From CAVYXK01 sp963772445 (GTDB lineage Bacteria; Pseudomonadota; Alphaproteobacteria; Acetobacterales; Acetobacteraceae): 64,000 bases of DNA. The stretch's first letter is position 1. Every line of letters begins with the position of its first letter. Of this stretch, positions 1 through 9,537 are shown in pieces. The DNA is taken from contig CAVYXK010000015.1 in NCBI GenBank assembly GCA_963772445.1, positions 1-64,000 of the forward strand, in the 5' to 3' direction. Made by a program: the position numbers and the translations under genes. The notes beneath the pieces were generated by a model. The model made no database searches, was not told the origin of the DNA, and was given only the letters and a program-made list of their open reading frames with translations.

Positions 1-1926
1 GCGCGAGGCGGGGCTTCGCAATCGGACCAACACGGTGCTGCAGACGTGTTTCTTTGCGATTTCCGGCGTGCTGGCGCGAGAGGCGGCAATCCAGCATATC
101 AAGGAGGCGATACGGAAGACGTACAGTGGCAAGGGCGATCAGGTCGTCCAACAGAATTTCCGGGCGGTCGACCAGACGTTGGCGAACCTTCACCCGGTGG
201 CGATCCCCACGGCAACCAGCAGTGCGTTCGATCGGACATCGCTCGTCCCCGCGAACGCACCAGAGTTCGTGCGCACCATCACGGCCAGGATGATGGAAGG
301 GCGGGGTGATGAAATCCCGGTCAGTTGCATGCCGGTCGATGGCACCTATCCGTCCGGCACCGCGCGCTGGGAGAAGCGCAACATCGCCGACTTGGTGCCG
401 GTGTGGGAAGCCGCGCTCTGCGTCCAGTGCGGGCAGTGCAGCTTCGTCTGCCCGCACAGCGTGATCCGCGCCAGATACTATGACGAGTTGCACCTCGAAG
501 GAGCGCCGGCCAGCTTCAAGTCAGCGCCGGTCAACGCCCGCGGCTACCCGAATGTCCGCTTTACGCTGCAGTTCTATGTCGAGGACTGCACGGGGTGCGC
601 GCTGTGCACTGAGGTCTGCCCGGCACACAGCCCGGTCGACCCGAACACGAAGGCCATCAACCTTCGGCCGAAGACGCCGGTTATTGAGGCAGAGCGGGCG
701 AATATCCGCTTCTTCGAGCAACTGCCGGTAAACGACCGCGCCCGCGTGGATTTCTCCAACGTGCGGGGGGTGCAGTTCCTGGAACCTCTGTTCGAATTCT
801 CCGGGGCATGTGCCGGTTGCGGAGAGACGCCGTATCTCAAGCTCTTGTCGCAACTGTTCGGCGACCGGGCAATGATCGCGAATGCGACCGGCTGCTCATC
901 GATCTACGGGGGCAACCTGCCGGTGACACCCTGGAGCAGGAACCAGGAAGGACGCGGACCAGCGTGGTCGAACTCTTTGTTCGAAGATAATGCGGAGTTC
1001 GGGCTGGGCTTCCGGCTCGCTGCGGACAAGCATCTCGAGCTGGCGAAGCAGCGGCTACAGGCGCTGGCGGCGGTGCTCGGCGAAGCGACGGTAACCGAGC
1101 TGCTGTCGGCGTCGCAGATCCAGGAATCCGAAATCTGGGCGCAGCGGTTGCGTGTGAGACAGCTCAAGGCTCAATTGCTGCGGCTTGCAGACAGCAACGC
1201 TGCCGCGGCGGACCTGCTGTCCGTCGTCGACCAGTTGGTGCGGCGGAGCATCTGGATCGTCGGCGGCGATGGCTGGGCTTATGACATCGGCTATGGGGGC
1301 TCGATCACGTGCTGGCATCGGGTCGCAACGTCAATGTGCTGGTTCTCGACACCGAGGTGTATTCGAACACCGGCGGACAGGCGTCCAAGGCGACGCCGCT
1401 TGGAGCGGTGGCGAAGTTCGCGGCCGCCGGCAAGCGCGTGGCACGGAAGGATCTCGCGTTGCAGGCCATTGCCTATGGCAATGTCTATGTCTCGCAGGTG
1501 GCAATGGGGGCCAACGCGCAGCAGACCTTGCTCGCGTTCCGCGAGGCCGAGGCATATGATGGCCCGTCCCTGATCCTGGCGTATTGCCACTGCATCGCGC
1601 ATGGGATCGACATGCAGTATGGCATGCGTCAGCAGGAGCTGGCAGTCGCCAGCGGCTACTGGCCGCTGTTCCGCTTCAATCCGGCGATGCGCAAAGTGGG
1701 CGAGAACCCGTTCCGGCTGGACTCGGTGCGTCCGACGATTCCCTTCAAGGATTATGCCTACAACGAAGTTCGATATCACGCCCTGACCATGACGCGCCCT
1801 GCCGAGGCGGACGAGCTGATGCGCATGGCCCAGAGCGTCGTAAGCGAGAAATACCGCGCTTACGAGCAACTGGCGGCCCTCGATGGCGGTGCATTTCATC
1901 CGCCCACAGATGCCGTCGGATCATAG
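1..1926 (+). pseudogene. nifJ: Pyruvate:ferredoxin (flavodoxin) oxidoreductase, C-terminal part, frameshifted
   Basis: This is the C-terminal half of the single-chain enzyme that oxidises pyruvate to acetyl-CoA and CO2 and reduces ferredoxin or flavodoxin. The reading frame is already open at base 2, so the gene starts outside the window. Two ferredoxin-type [4Fe-4S] motifs are visible, CVQCGQCSFVCP near 419 and CTGCALCTEVCP near 590. The TPP-domain cysteine motif CAGCGETP follows near 808, and the TPP/Mg motif GGDGWAYDIGYGG near 1260. At a GGGGG run (1295-1299) the frame breaks. Adding one G restores the family sequence (GYGGLDHVLASG...), which then continues in another frame with NVLVLDTEVYSNTGGQ to the stop at 1926. 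A one-base deletion, real or a sequencing error, therefore splits the gene. The neighbour 9 bp downstream is a usual nifJ partner. Confidence 0.93.
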
Positions 1927-1935
1927 GAGCACGAC

Positions 1936-2928
1936 GTGGACCTGACCACACGATACATGGGTCTTGAATTGAAGAACCCGCTGGTTGCGTCGGCCTCACC
2001 GCTGACCGGTGAGCTCGACACACTGCGCCGGCTGGAGGACGCGGGTGCTGCGGCGGTGGTAATGCCGTCACTCTTTCAGGAACAGATCGAAGCGGAAGCA
2101 CGACTTTATGAAGAACTCACGCTGGCGGGGGCAGAAAGCTTCCCGGAAGCCCGCACATATCTGCCGACGCATACGATCGAGCATACCGGGCCGGAACGCT
2201 ATTTGACGCTTGTTCGTAATGCCGCGGAGGCGGCCGATATTCCTGTCATCGCCAGCTTGAACGGCACGACCAATGAAGGATGGATCAGCTATGCTCGAGA
2301 AATAGAACAGGCCGGAGCTGACGGGCTGGAGCTGAATATCTATATGATCGCGACCGATCCCGGCATGACCGGCCGCGACGTTGAGCGGCGTTATCTGGAA
2401 ACTCTAGGCGCTGTCCGCAAAAGTATCGGGATTCCTGTCGCGGTCAAGCTTAGCCCTTATTTCAGCGCGCTCGGCAATGTGGCAGAGGAACTCGATCGTG
2501 CAGGCGCCAGCGCCCTGGTGTTGTTCAATCGGTTCTACCAGCCTGATATCGATCTGACCCGGTTGCGCATGACCAAGGACCTCGATCTGAGTCGAGCCCC
2601 CGAGATCCGGCTGCCATTGCTATGGATAGGGGTGCTGGCCGGCCGTGTCAGAGCCTCACTGGCCGCCAGCACCGGTGTCGAGAGCTCCGTCGAGGTGGTG
2701 AAATACCTGCTGGCGGGCGCCGATGTCGTGATGACGACCTCTACTCTGCTGCGGCATGGACCGTCGTATGTCTATACGTTGCTTTGTCACCTCCGCTCGT
2801 GGCTGTCGGTGCGTGAGATCGGTTCGCTCGATCAGGTGCGCGGCAGGTTAAGCCATCAGAAGCTGGAAACTGAGGCCACCTTCGAGCGGGCAAGCTATCT
2901 CGAGATTTTGCAGAGGTACGGCCGGTAG
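1936..2928 (+). CDS. Dihydroorotate dehydrogenase-like flavoprotein (nifJ-associated)
   Basis: A 330-residue TIM-barrel protein of the dihydroorotate dehydrogenase/PreA superfamily. Members of this subgroup commonly sit next to nifJ and are not the housekeeping PyrD; their exact substrate is not established. It starts MDLTTRYMGLELKNPLVASASPLTG, which is the typical FMN-barrel entry. The glycine-rich phosphate-binding area (TGVESSVEVVKYLLAGADVVM) is near residues 245-270. The start is GTG at 1936, chosen because GGAG (1927-1930) sits just ahead of it and the frame begins there. It follows nifJ by 9 bp and precedes the P-type ATPase by 26 bp, so the three probably form one transcript. The full-length frame is intact. 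Confidence 0.85.
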   Translation: MDLTTRYMGLELKNPLVASASPLTGELDTLRRLEDAGAAAVVMPSLFQEQIEAEARLYEELTLAGAESFPEARTYLPTHTIEHTGPERYLTLVRNAAEAADIPVIASLNGTTNEGWISYAREIEQAGADGLELNIYMIATDPGMTGRDVERRYLETLGAVRKSIGIPVAVKLSPYFSALGNVAEELDRAGASALVLFNRFYQPDIDLTRLRMTKDLDLSRAPEIRLPLLWIGVLAGRVRASLAASTGVESSVEVVKYLLAGADVVMTTSTLLRHGPSYVYTLLCHLRSWLSVREIGSLDQVRGRLSHQKLETEATFERASYLEILQRYGR

Positions 2929-2954
2929 CACGCGGAGTAGCGCCGGGTGCTGCA

Positions 2955-5310
2955 ATGAGCCTCTCCCTCGAGAGGACCACCACGAGTCGCGCTGCTGTTC
3001 CGGCCGGCCTGCCCTCGGCGGAAGCGGCACGTCGGCGAGTGGAATTCGGTCCGAACGCGGTCGTTGAGGAGCGCGCGCATCCGCTCAAGCAGGTGGCACG
3101 CCATTTCTGGGCACCCGTGCCTTGGATGCTCGAAGCGACGATCACACCGCAGATCGTCATCGGCGAACGGCTCGAGGCTCTGATGATCGCGACGCTGCTG
3201 ATCCTCAACGTGGGACTCAACGTCTTTCAGGAAAGCCGTGCCAATGCGGCCCTCGCCCTCCTGAAGCAGCGCCTCTCGCTGAAGGTGCGTGTCAGACGCG
3301 ATGGCGTATGGACCGAAGCACCGGCAGCAGATCTCGTCCCCGGCGATATCGTGCAAGTCTCGCTCGGCAGCGTGGTTCCCGCCGACCTCAAGATCATGAG
3401 CGGATCACTGCTGCTGGATCAGTCGATGCTGACCGGCGAATCCGTCCCGGCGGAAACGGAGGCCGGAAAGATCGCTTATGCCGGCAGCCTGGTTCGTCGC
3501 GGCGAGGCGGTCGCAGGGGTCGTCGCCACGGGAACCCGCACCTATTTCGGTCACACCGCCGAACTGGTACGCGTCGCTCATGTCGAGAGCGCCGAGCAGA
3601 AGGCGGTGCTTGGCATCGTCCGCAACCTGACCGTGGTCAATTTCACGATCGTCGTTGGAATGGTTGCGTATGCACGCGTTATCGGGATGGGCGTCCCGCA
3701 AATCATCCCGCTCGTCCTGACGGCACTGTTATCGGCGGTGCCGGTGGCACTGCCAGCCACATTCACCCTGGCTGCTGCGTTGGGCGCCAAGGCGCTGGCG
3801 CTGAAGGGCGTGCTGCTGACCCGGCTGTCGGCGTTGCACGAGGCAGCGATGATCGATGTGCTCTGCGCCGACAAGACGGGCACTCTGACCGCTAACGAAC
3901 TGGCAGTGAGCAGGGTCCGGGCCGTCAGGCCGGGCTATAACGAAGCTGATGTGCTGGGTTTCGCCGCGCTTGCCAGTTCCGCGGAGGGACAAGACCCGAT
4001 CAATTCCGCGATTCGGTCGATGCTGAACTCGGTGCACGGATGCAAGGCATACCCTGCCGATCGTCGTGCGGTTCACGCCGTTCGATCCGGCGGCCAAAAT
4101 GGCTGAAGCAACCGCGATAGACCAGGGTCGGACGATACGCATTGTCAAGGGAGCTCCGGCGGTGATCGGCACCGTGGCGCCGATAGCGGCGCCGATCGTG
4201 GCGGAAGTTGATGCGTTCGCCCGTGCCGGGTACCGGACTCTGGCAGTGGCAGTCGGACCGCCTGATGCACCAGAGGTAATTGGGCTGATCGCGTTCAGCG
4301 ACCCGCCACGCGCCAACTCGGCGACGCTACTGACCGAGCTGCGCTCCCTCGGCGTGCGCCCAATCATGGTCACCGGCGACGCTGCCGCTACTGCCGCGAC
4401 CGTTGCTCACGCGATCGGATTGGAAGGACCTGTATGCCCGCCAGGAAACATCCCCGAGAGCGTCGGTCCCGGCGATTTTTCCGTCTATGCCGGCGTATTT
4501 CCCGAGCAGAAATTCCGTCTTGTCAGGGCGTTTCAGCGGCGTGGTCACGCCGTCGGCATGTGCGGCGATGGGACCAACGATGCGCCGGCCCTGCGCCAGG
4601 CTCAGATGGGGATCGCTGTTTCGACGGCAACGGATGTGGCCAAAGCCGCCGCGGGAATCGTGCTGACCGATCCGGGCTTGGGCGGGATCGTTACCTGCAT
4701 CAAGGAGGGGCGGTCTGCTTTCCAACGGGTCCTAACATACGCGCTCACCACTCTCGTCAACAAATGCGCGACGCTCATCGTGATGAGCGTCGGGCTTCTC
4801 ATCACACGCCATGCGGTGCTGACGCCGCTCTTGCAGGCACTGTCGATGCTCACTGGTGATTTTATCACGATGTCCCGCGCGGCGGATCGGGCGCGGCCCT
4901 CCCTATACCCGAACGCGTGGCGCATTCGCAACCTTACGCTCGCCGCGATCCCTCTGGGTTTGTTCAAGCTTGCTTATTGCGTGGCGGTGCTGGCCGCCGG
5001 CTGGTATGTGCTGCGCTTCACCCCGGATCGTATGCAGACCCTTACCTTCGTGATGCTCGTCTTCGCCGGCCAGGCCAACGTGTTCGTGCTGCGAGAACGC
5101 GGCCATCTCTGGGATTCACGACCCGCGCCGGTCATGCTCCTGGCCTCTGCAGCCGACGTGGCGGTCGTAGGTTGCCTCGCCGCAAGCGGCGTCCTGATGA
5201 GCCCGCTGCCGCTGCCGGTGATTGCGATATTGCTGCTCGTGACATGCGTGTTCGCCTTGACCATGGACTCGGTCAAACTAGCCACTTTCGCACGATTCCG
5301 GATCGACTAA
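2955..5310 (+). pseudogene. P-type cation ATPase (P3A plasma-membrane H+-ATPase-like), frameshifted
   Basis: A cation-pumping ATPase of the proton-ATPase type (P3A), about 785 residues in total, an ordinary length for bacterial members. Visible in order: N-terminal cytoplasmic segment; first membrane entry FWAPVPWMLEAT; actuator motif MLTGESVPAE; membrane segment with the PVALPATFTLAAALGA ion-site helix; phosphorylation motif CADKTGTLTANE; hinge motif GDGTNDAPAL (the family usually has GDGVNDAPAL); then four or more C-terminal membrane helices. The frame changes between about 4027 and 4066, after AIRSMLNSV and before VRFTPFDPAAKM, so the nucleotide-binding domain is interrupted by a small indel. 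The stop codon TAA (5308-5310) coincides with the left end of an IS630 element, which inserted into the stop codon itself. P3A function is inferred from sequence style; transport specificity is not proven. Confidence 0.88.
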
Positions 5311-5317
5311 TACCAGC

Positions 5318-5446
5318 CGCCCTGTTCGATGACTGGTTTGACCCAGGGGCGCCTGGCGAGGGAGACGATGCGGTCGGGAAGTTCTGCGAGTTTGTTTCAG
5401 GCGTCATGACATGCCCCTGAGGATGACCTCATCGGTGTCTCAGACA
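5318..5446 (-). pseudogene. Remnant of the C-terminus of a second, diverged IS630 transposase
   Basis: Read on the minus strand, this stretch encodes NKLAELPDRIVSLARRPWVK. That aligns with the end of the intact transposase next door (NKLMAMPEQIASLTRRSWAK), and the DNA match extends upstream across a frame change. It is a paralogous tail without the rest of its gene. It lies inside the mobile unit, between the left inverted repeat and the hairpin, and moved with the element, since copy 2 carries it too. Confidence 0.75.
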
Positions 5447-5470
5447 CGGCCCCCTGATTTCGTGACGGAG

Positions 5471-5564
5471 GTAAGAAAAAGCTTAACCACAGCGGCACAG
5501 AGACACCGAGAAGGGTCAGGCTCCGTGCCTCGGTGTCTCTGTGGTTAGGCTTTCTTCCTTACTA
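5471..5564. repeat. Long imperfect hairpin inside the IS630 unit
   Basis: The inner arms are perfect over 15 bp: CACAGAGACACCGAG at 5496-5510 and its reverse complement at 5529-5543. The outer arms (gtaagaaaaagcttaac and gttaggctttcttccttac) are also complementary with a few mismatches, giving a stem of roughly 40 bp. It overlaps the transposase stop codon at 5562. It may act as a terminator or be the former end of an ancestral element. The same structure is in copy 2 at about 42344-42437. Confidence 0.8.
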
Positions 5565-6632
5565 TGCGATGGCCGGTTTGGCCCAAGAGCGCCTGGTGAG
5601 GGAGGCGATTTGTTCGGGCATTGCCATCAGTTTGTTCCAGGCATTACGACATGCCTTGAGGATAGCTTCATAGCTGTCCCAGACACAGTGGCTGAGAAAG
5701 TTGCCGCGCAGGAACTCCCAGACGTTCTCGACCGGGTTCAGCTCCGGCGAGTAAGCTGGCAGCGGCAACAGGCTGATGTTGTCAGGCACCGGCAGGCGGC
5801 GCCCCGGCTGATGCCAACCAGCGCCATCGACCAGCAACACAGCATGAGCCCCCGGGGCAACCTGGAGGCTGATCTCCTTCAGATGTTCGGCCATCGCCTC
5901 GCTGTTGGCGGCCGACATGATGATGGCAGCGCCGATGCTGCGCTCGGGGCAAACGGCGCCGAAGATATAGGCGGAGTCATGGCGGTTATCGCGAACCGCC
6001 GCCGGGCGCGAGCCACGTCGCGCCCAGACGTAGGTCAGCGTGCCCTTCTGACCGACACGGGCTTCGTCGCCGAACCAGATCTCCAGCGGCTTGCCGGCGG
6101 CAGCGGCTGGCACAACCTCGGCCACCTGGCTGGCGAACTCCTTCTTGAATGCCTCTTGCGCGGCGGCATCCTTCTTCGGATGATAGGGACGCGGCTGCAG
6201 CCGGGTGAACTTCAGCCGGCGCAGCAGCTTGCCGACACTGCGCTCGTGCAGCTCGACGCCAAACTCATCCTTGATCCGCTGCCGCAGGTCGATGCAGCGC
6301 CAACGTACCACGCCGTCCCGCTCAAGGTCGGGCCCCTGTTGCACCCATTCCACCACCTTGGCCTGTTGCTCGGGCGATAAGCGGGGCGGCGGACCGCGGC
6401 GGCACGGTCGGTCGGACAGGCCATCCAGCCCGGACTCGTTGTAGCGATGTACCCAGTCACGCAACGTCTGGCGGTCCATCGCACACGCCTCCGCCGCGGC
6501 TTCCCGCGACCAGCCTTCCAGCAGCAACGCCATCGCCAGCATCCGACGTGCCGCTTTGGCGTCTCGAGTGGCCGCCGCCGCCTCTCGCAGATCAGCCGCC
6601 GATCGCTCCAAACGGGTGATCGCTACGGTCAT
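5562..6632 (-). CDS. IS630-family transposase (DDE), copy 1
   Basis: A 356-residue transposase with an N-terminal winged-helix/HTH region (AAEACAMDRQTLRDWVHRYN, about residues 46-65) and a C-terminal DDE domain. The catalytic stations are WFGDEARV, LLVDGAGWHQ and the IS630 signature YSPELNPVENVWEFLR. It catalyses cut-and-paste transposition into TA. The protein is identical to that of the copy at 41276-42346, so both are probably recent and active. No frameshift is present. Confidence 0.95.
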   Translation of the reverse strand: MTVAITRLERSAADLREAAAATRDAKAARRMLAMALLLEGWSREAAAEACAMDRQTLRDWVHRYNESGLDGLSDRPCRRGPPPRLSPEQQAKVVEWVQQGPDLERDGVVRWRCIDLRQRIKDEFGVELHERSVGKLLRRLKFTRLQPRPYHPKKDAAAQEAFKKEFASQVAEVVPAAAAGKPLEIWFGDEARVGQKGTLTYVWARRGSRPAAVRDNRHDSAYIFGAVCPERSIGAAIIMSAANSEAMAEHLKEISLQVAPGAHAVLLVDGAGWHQPGRRLPVPDNISLLPLPAYSPELNPVENVWEFLRGNFLSHCVWDSYEAILKACRNAWNKLMAMPEQIASLTRRSWAKPAIA

Positions 6633-6770
6633 CGCTGTCCCCTCCGTCCAACGGGGACGCCGAATCGTACCGCTCCGAGCCGCACCAAATCACGTTCGAG
6701 TTCAACGAGCCGGGCGGCTGGTATAAGCTGACAAGAAGTCATCCACCGTCGTGGAGAGAAGGGGCGCATC

Positions 6771-7615
6771 ATGGGGTTCAAGGACATTCTCGTCTATGTT
6801 GACGGCTCTCCGCAAAGTTATGCGACGCTTATGCTTGCGGCCGAGCTCGCCCAACAATTCCAAGCCTATTTAATTGGACTGCACGTGATCGGTCTCACGC
6901 TGCCGTCATATGACCCCACGGCATATCTCGATCGCACACCCGGCTCGCCACTGGTCGGCCCTATCCACGAGGCGGCGCAGCATATCGCGTATGAGTGCGA
7001 GAAGCGGTTTCAGGATCAACTGCGACAAAGTGAGATCAAAGGTGAGTGGCACCTGGATGAGGGCATGGTGGCGGATTCCGTAGCGCGAGAAGTAAGATAC
7101 GTCGATCTTGCTGTTGTCATACAGGTGGATCGCGCCAATCCTCCCCTCGGGACGCGTCGATGTGTCCCTCAGGAAGTGCTGCTGTCATCGGGACGGCCTG
7201 TCGTCGTGGTTCCGCTTAATGGCAAGGCTGGCAAACTCGGAGAGCACGTTCTGATCGGCTGGAACGGAAGCCGCGAACCTGCCCGCGCTGTCAACGATGC
7301 TCTGCCATTCCTGAGGGCAGCCAAGATTGTCACGATTCTTACTGTCAACCCACAACGGGCGTACGAAGGGAGGTAGTCATTGTTGGCGATATCGTGCCGC
7401 ACTTGACCCGGTACGGCGTCAACGCGGTAAACACGCAGTGCGAAAGGCGTGCATCAGGAACTTGCGCTGCGCTCCTGGGCTACGCGGCTGATTGTGGCGC
7501 GGACCTGCTTGTCATCGGCGGGTACGGCCATTCCCGCCTGCGGGCCCTCATACTCGGCGGGGTGAGCCGCGGTGTTTTGGAATTAGTGACCCTTCCTGTG
7601 CTGATATCACACTGA
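6771..7615 (+). pseudogene. Universal stress protein, tandem-domain UspA type, frameshifted
   Basis: A two-domain UspA protein of about 280 residues. The first domain begins MGFKDILVYVDGSPQSYATL and the second begins HVLIGWNGSREPARAVNDAL. The nucleotide-binding signature is GGYGHSRLRALILGGVSRGVL near the end. The first frame stops at 7376 shortly after TVNPQRAYEGR. The rest (REVVIVGDIVPHLTRYGV ... LPVLISH) is in another frame, so one small indel lies at about 7360-7376. A GGAG-type ribosome site (GGAGAG) precedes the ATG. Without the IS630 copy it would lie about 45 bp behind the P-type ATPase and be co-transcribed with it. Usp proteins are commonly induced by oxygen limitation. Confidence 0.87.
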
Positions 7616-7625
7616 CAAACGGCCT

Positions 7626-7644
7626 CTCAGGGTCGAACCCTGAG
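7626..7644. terminator. Candidate bidirectional stem-loop between convergent genes
   Basis: Perfect 8-bp arms CTCAGGGT / ACCCTGAG with a CGA loop, placed where the usp gene (+) and the BON gene (-) converge. It overlaps the last codons of the BON gene. There is no T-run, so intrinsic termination is uncertain. Confidence 0.4.
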
Positions 7645-8292
7645 CTCGTCCTTCACTTCGGTGACGCCCGGCGCACCCCAGGCAGCATGCTCAGCGACGC
7701 TGCGTTCGAACCAGGTCCTTACTTGGCCTCGCAGCGTCACCTTTCCGCCGTCCACGCTCACATCAATGCGTGATGCCTCGACTTCTGCGTTCCGGCGCAG
7801 GGCATTCTCGATCCTCTGTTGGACAACATCGGGGTCCATCGGCGGACCTGCGGCCGGCACCACGCGTATCAGGTTGGTCACTCCGCGAGTTCCGCCGAGC
7901 CGTCTAACCGCGCTCTCGGCCGCTACCCTCTGGAACTGGTAATTGACGTTGCCGGTCAGCGTTACCACACCGTGCTCGACCTTCACGTGGATGCGATCGT
8001 GCGGTACTTCGATATCCCAATTCAGGATCCGGACCGCTCGCTCGGCAATCTCATCATCGGCGTGTTTCTGATGGCTGGGTAACCTGACCTCGATTTCTTC
8101 CGCTATCGCCTTCACGCCTTGAACCCGGGCTGCGGCCCGCTCCGCCGCGGTCTTGGCGGCATAGCTGTCAACGAATCCGCAGAGCGTAACCACGCCGTTC
8201 TTCGCAGTTACGCCGATATGAGCCGCATCGAGGCTCGGCTCCCATTCCAGTTCCGCCATGACCATGGCCTGAAGCGTCAGATCATCCGGCAT
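7627..8292 (-). CDS. Three-repeat BON-domain protein
   Basis: A 221-residue protein made of three consecutive BON domains with no signal peptide. The repeats are recognisable by the pattern hydrophobic-V-x-V-x-x-G-x-VTL-x-G: IGVTAKNGVVTLCGFV, IHVKVEHGVVTLTGNV and IDVSVDGGKVTLRGQV. BON domains are thought to bind phospholipids or protect envelopes under stress; a cytoplasmic role is possible here. The start MPDDLTLQAM at 8292 is chosen because AAAGGAGGA lies 8 bp upstream. It is a paralogue of the gene at 13285-13935. It is transcribed away from gap, with an FNR/FixK-type box between the two. Confidence 0.88.
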   Translation of the reverse strand: MPDDLTLQAMVMAELEWEPSLDAAHIGVTAKNGVVTLCGFVDSYAAKTAAERAAARVQGVKAIAEEIEVRLPSHQKHADDEIAERAVRILNWDIEVPHDRIHVKVEHGVVTLTGNVNYQFQRVAAESAVRRLGGTRGVTNLIRVVPAAGPPMDPDVVQQRIENALRRNAEVEASRIDVSVDGGKVTLRGQVRTWFERSVAEHAAWGAPGVTEVKDELRVRP

Positions 8293-8386
8293 GTAATTTA
8301 TCCTCCTTTGCACGGCTCTCGGCCGTCGAGCTGGGAAGCGCTCCGGCCGACCAATCGCAAACTAGGTTGCCGCCATCGTCAGCGCC

Positions 8387-8400
8387 TTGATTCAGATCAA
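8387..8400. promoter_or_regulatory. FNR/FixK-type binding site, perfect consensus
   Basis: TTGAT-TCAG-ATCAA is an exact match to the TTGAT-N4-ATCAA palindrome bound by FNR, Anr and FixK proteins. It lies 95 bp upstream of the BON gene start (minus strand) and 109 bp upstream of gap (plus strand), so it could serve both directions. Confidence 0.75.
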
Positions 8401-8508
8401 TGTGCGATTGCGCCTGGCAGATAGCGTGCCGATTCCTGGTGCCGAGCTCTCTTACCGCCTGGGCACCAGCGGCGAATGGCCGTGCGATGCAAAGGAGGGG
8501 TAACAGCA

Positions 8509-9522
8509 ATGACCGTCAAGATCGGGATCAACGGTTTCGGACGAATTGGCCGATTAGTTCTGCGGACTCTCGTGGAACATGGACGGGATGATGTTGTTCC
8601 GGTGGCTATCAATGATCTCGGCAGCGTCGAAGCCAATGCACACCTCCTCCGTTATGACAGCGTGCACGGCCGCTTCCCCGGCCAGGTCGAGGTAGAGGGT
8701 AATACCATCACCCTCCACTGCCAGGGTCGAAGCTGTGGGCCGATCAGGGTATCGGCTGAGAAGGATCCGACCAGGGTCCCCTTCCAGGGTGTGGATGTGG
8801 CGATGGAATGTACCGGCCATTTCACCAAGAAGGATACGGCTGCGCAGCTCATCTCCGCCGGTGCACGCAAGGTGCTGATATCAGCGCCGGCCGATGGCGT
8901 GGATGCGACCATTGTGTACGGTGTGAACGAGAAGACCATCACCGGCGACATGACAGTGATCTCCAACGCATCCTGCACCACGAACTGCCTTGCGCCGATG
9001 GTGAAGGTGCTGCACGACGCGTTCGGCATCATCCGTGGCTATATGGTGACGATCCACTCCTACACGGGCGACCAACGCACGATCGACACGCTGCACAAGG
9101 ACTTGCACCGCGCCCGTGCGGCAGCAGTCTCGATGATCCCGACCAGGACCGGTGCCGCTCGCTCCGTTGGCGTGGTGATACCCGAGCTCAAGGGCAAGCT
9201 CGACGGGACTGCGATCCGCGTGCCCACGCCTAATGTGTCGCTCGTTTCGCTCGATGTTGTGCTCAAGACCCCCGCAACGTCGTCGCAGATCAACGATGCC
9301 ATGAAGGCGGCGAGCCGAGGGCCCATGCGGGGTATTCTTGACTACAACACGGACAAACTGGTCAGCGTCGACTTCAACCATACCGCCGTGTCGTGCACCT
9401 TCGATGCGACGCAAACCGCCGTCGTTGATGAAGGGCTCGTCCACGTCGTCGGCTGGTATGACAATGAGTGGGGCTTCTCCTGCCGGATGTTGGATACCGC
9501 CGCACTCTTCGGCAGCCTTTAG
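8509..9522 (+). CDS. gap: Glyceraldehyde-3-phosphate dehydrogenase
   Basis: A 337-residue type I GAPDH that interconverts glyceraldehyde-3-phosphate and 1,3-bisphosphoglycerate with NAD(P). The Rossmann start is KIGINGFGRIGRLVLR, the catalytic cysteine is in SNASCTTNCLAPM, and the C-terminal NEWGFSCRMLDT motif is complete. The start at 8509 is set by AAAGGAGGGG at 8490-8499; an upstream in-frame ATG would lack this site. It lies 15 bp ahead of pgk, and the pair forms the phosphoglycerate-forming step of lower glycolysis/gluconeogenesis. The FNR/FixK-type box upstream suggests induction at low oxygen, so this is likely an accessory rather than the only gap copy (inference). Confidence 0.96.
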   Translation: MTVKIGINGFGRIGRLVLRTLVEHGRDDVVPVAINDLGSVEANAHLLRYDSVHGRFPGQVEVEGNTITLHCQGRSCGPIRVSAEKDPTRVPFQGVDVAMECTGHFTKKDTAAQLISAGARKVLISAPADGVDATIVYGVNEKTITGDMTVISNASCTTNCLAPMVKVLHDAFGIIRGYMVTIHSYTGDQRTIDTLHKDLHRARAAAVSMIPTRTGAARSVGVVIPELKGKLDGTAIRVPTPNVSLVSLDVVLKTPATSSQINDAMKAASRGPMRGILDYNTDKLVSVDFNHTAVSCTFDATQTAVVDEGLVHVVGWYDNEWGFSCRMLDTAALFGSL

Positions 9523-9537
9523 CAACGGGCGGACCCG

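Larger units (their letters stand above)
5310..6723. mobile_element. IS630-family insertion sequence, copy 1
   Basis: A 1414-bp element with inverted ends ATACCAGCCGCCC (left) and GGGCGGCTGGTA (right), flanked by TA at 5308-5309 and 6724-6725. That is the TA duplication expected for IS630/Tc1-type elements. It contains one intact transposase on the minus strand (5562-6632), a long imperfect hairpin just past the transposase stop (5471-5564), and a degraded copy of the C-terminus of a related transposase at the left end. A second copy lies at 41186-42598 in the opposite orientation; I see one base difference (an extra t near 6700, in the stretch outside the transposase gene). Confidence 0.93.

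Noticed and set aside
5480..5550. Palindromic CACAGAGACACCGAG repeat as a CRISPR or tRNA-like structure
   Set aside because: Only one inverted pair per IS copy, no spaced direct repeats, no cloverleaf; it belongs to the IS630 unit.
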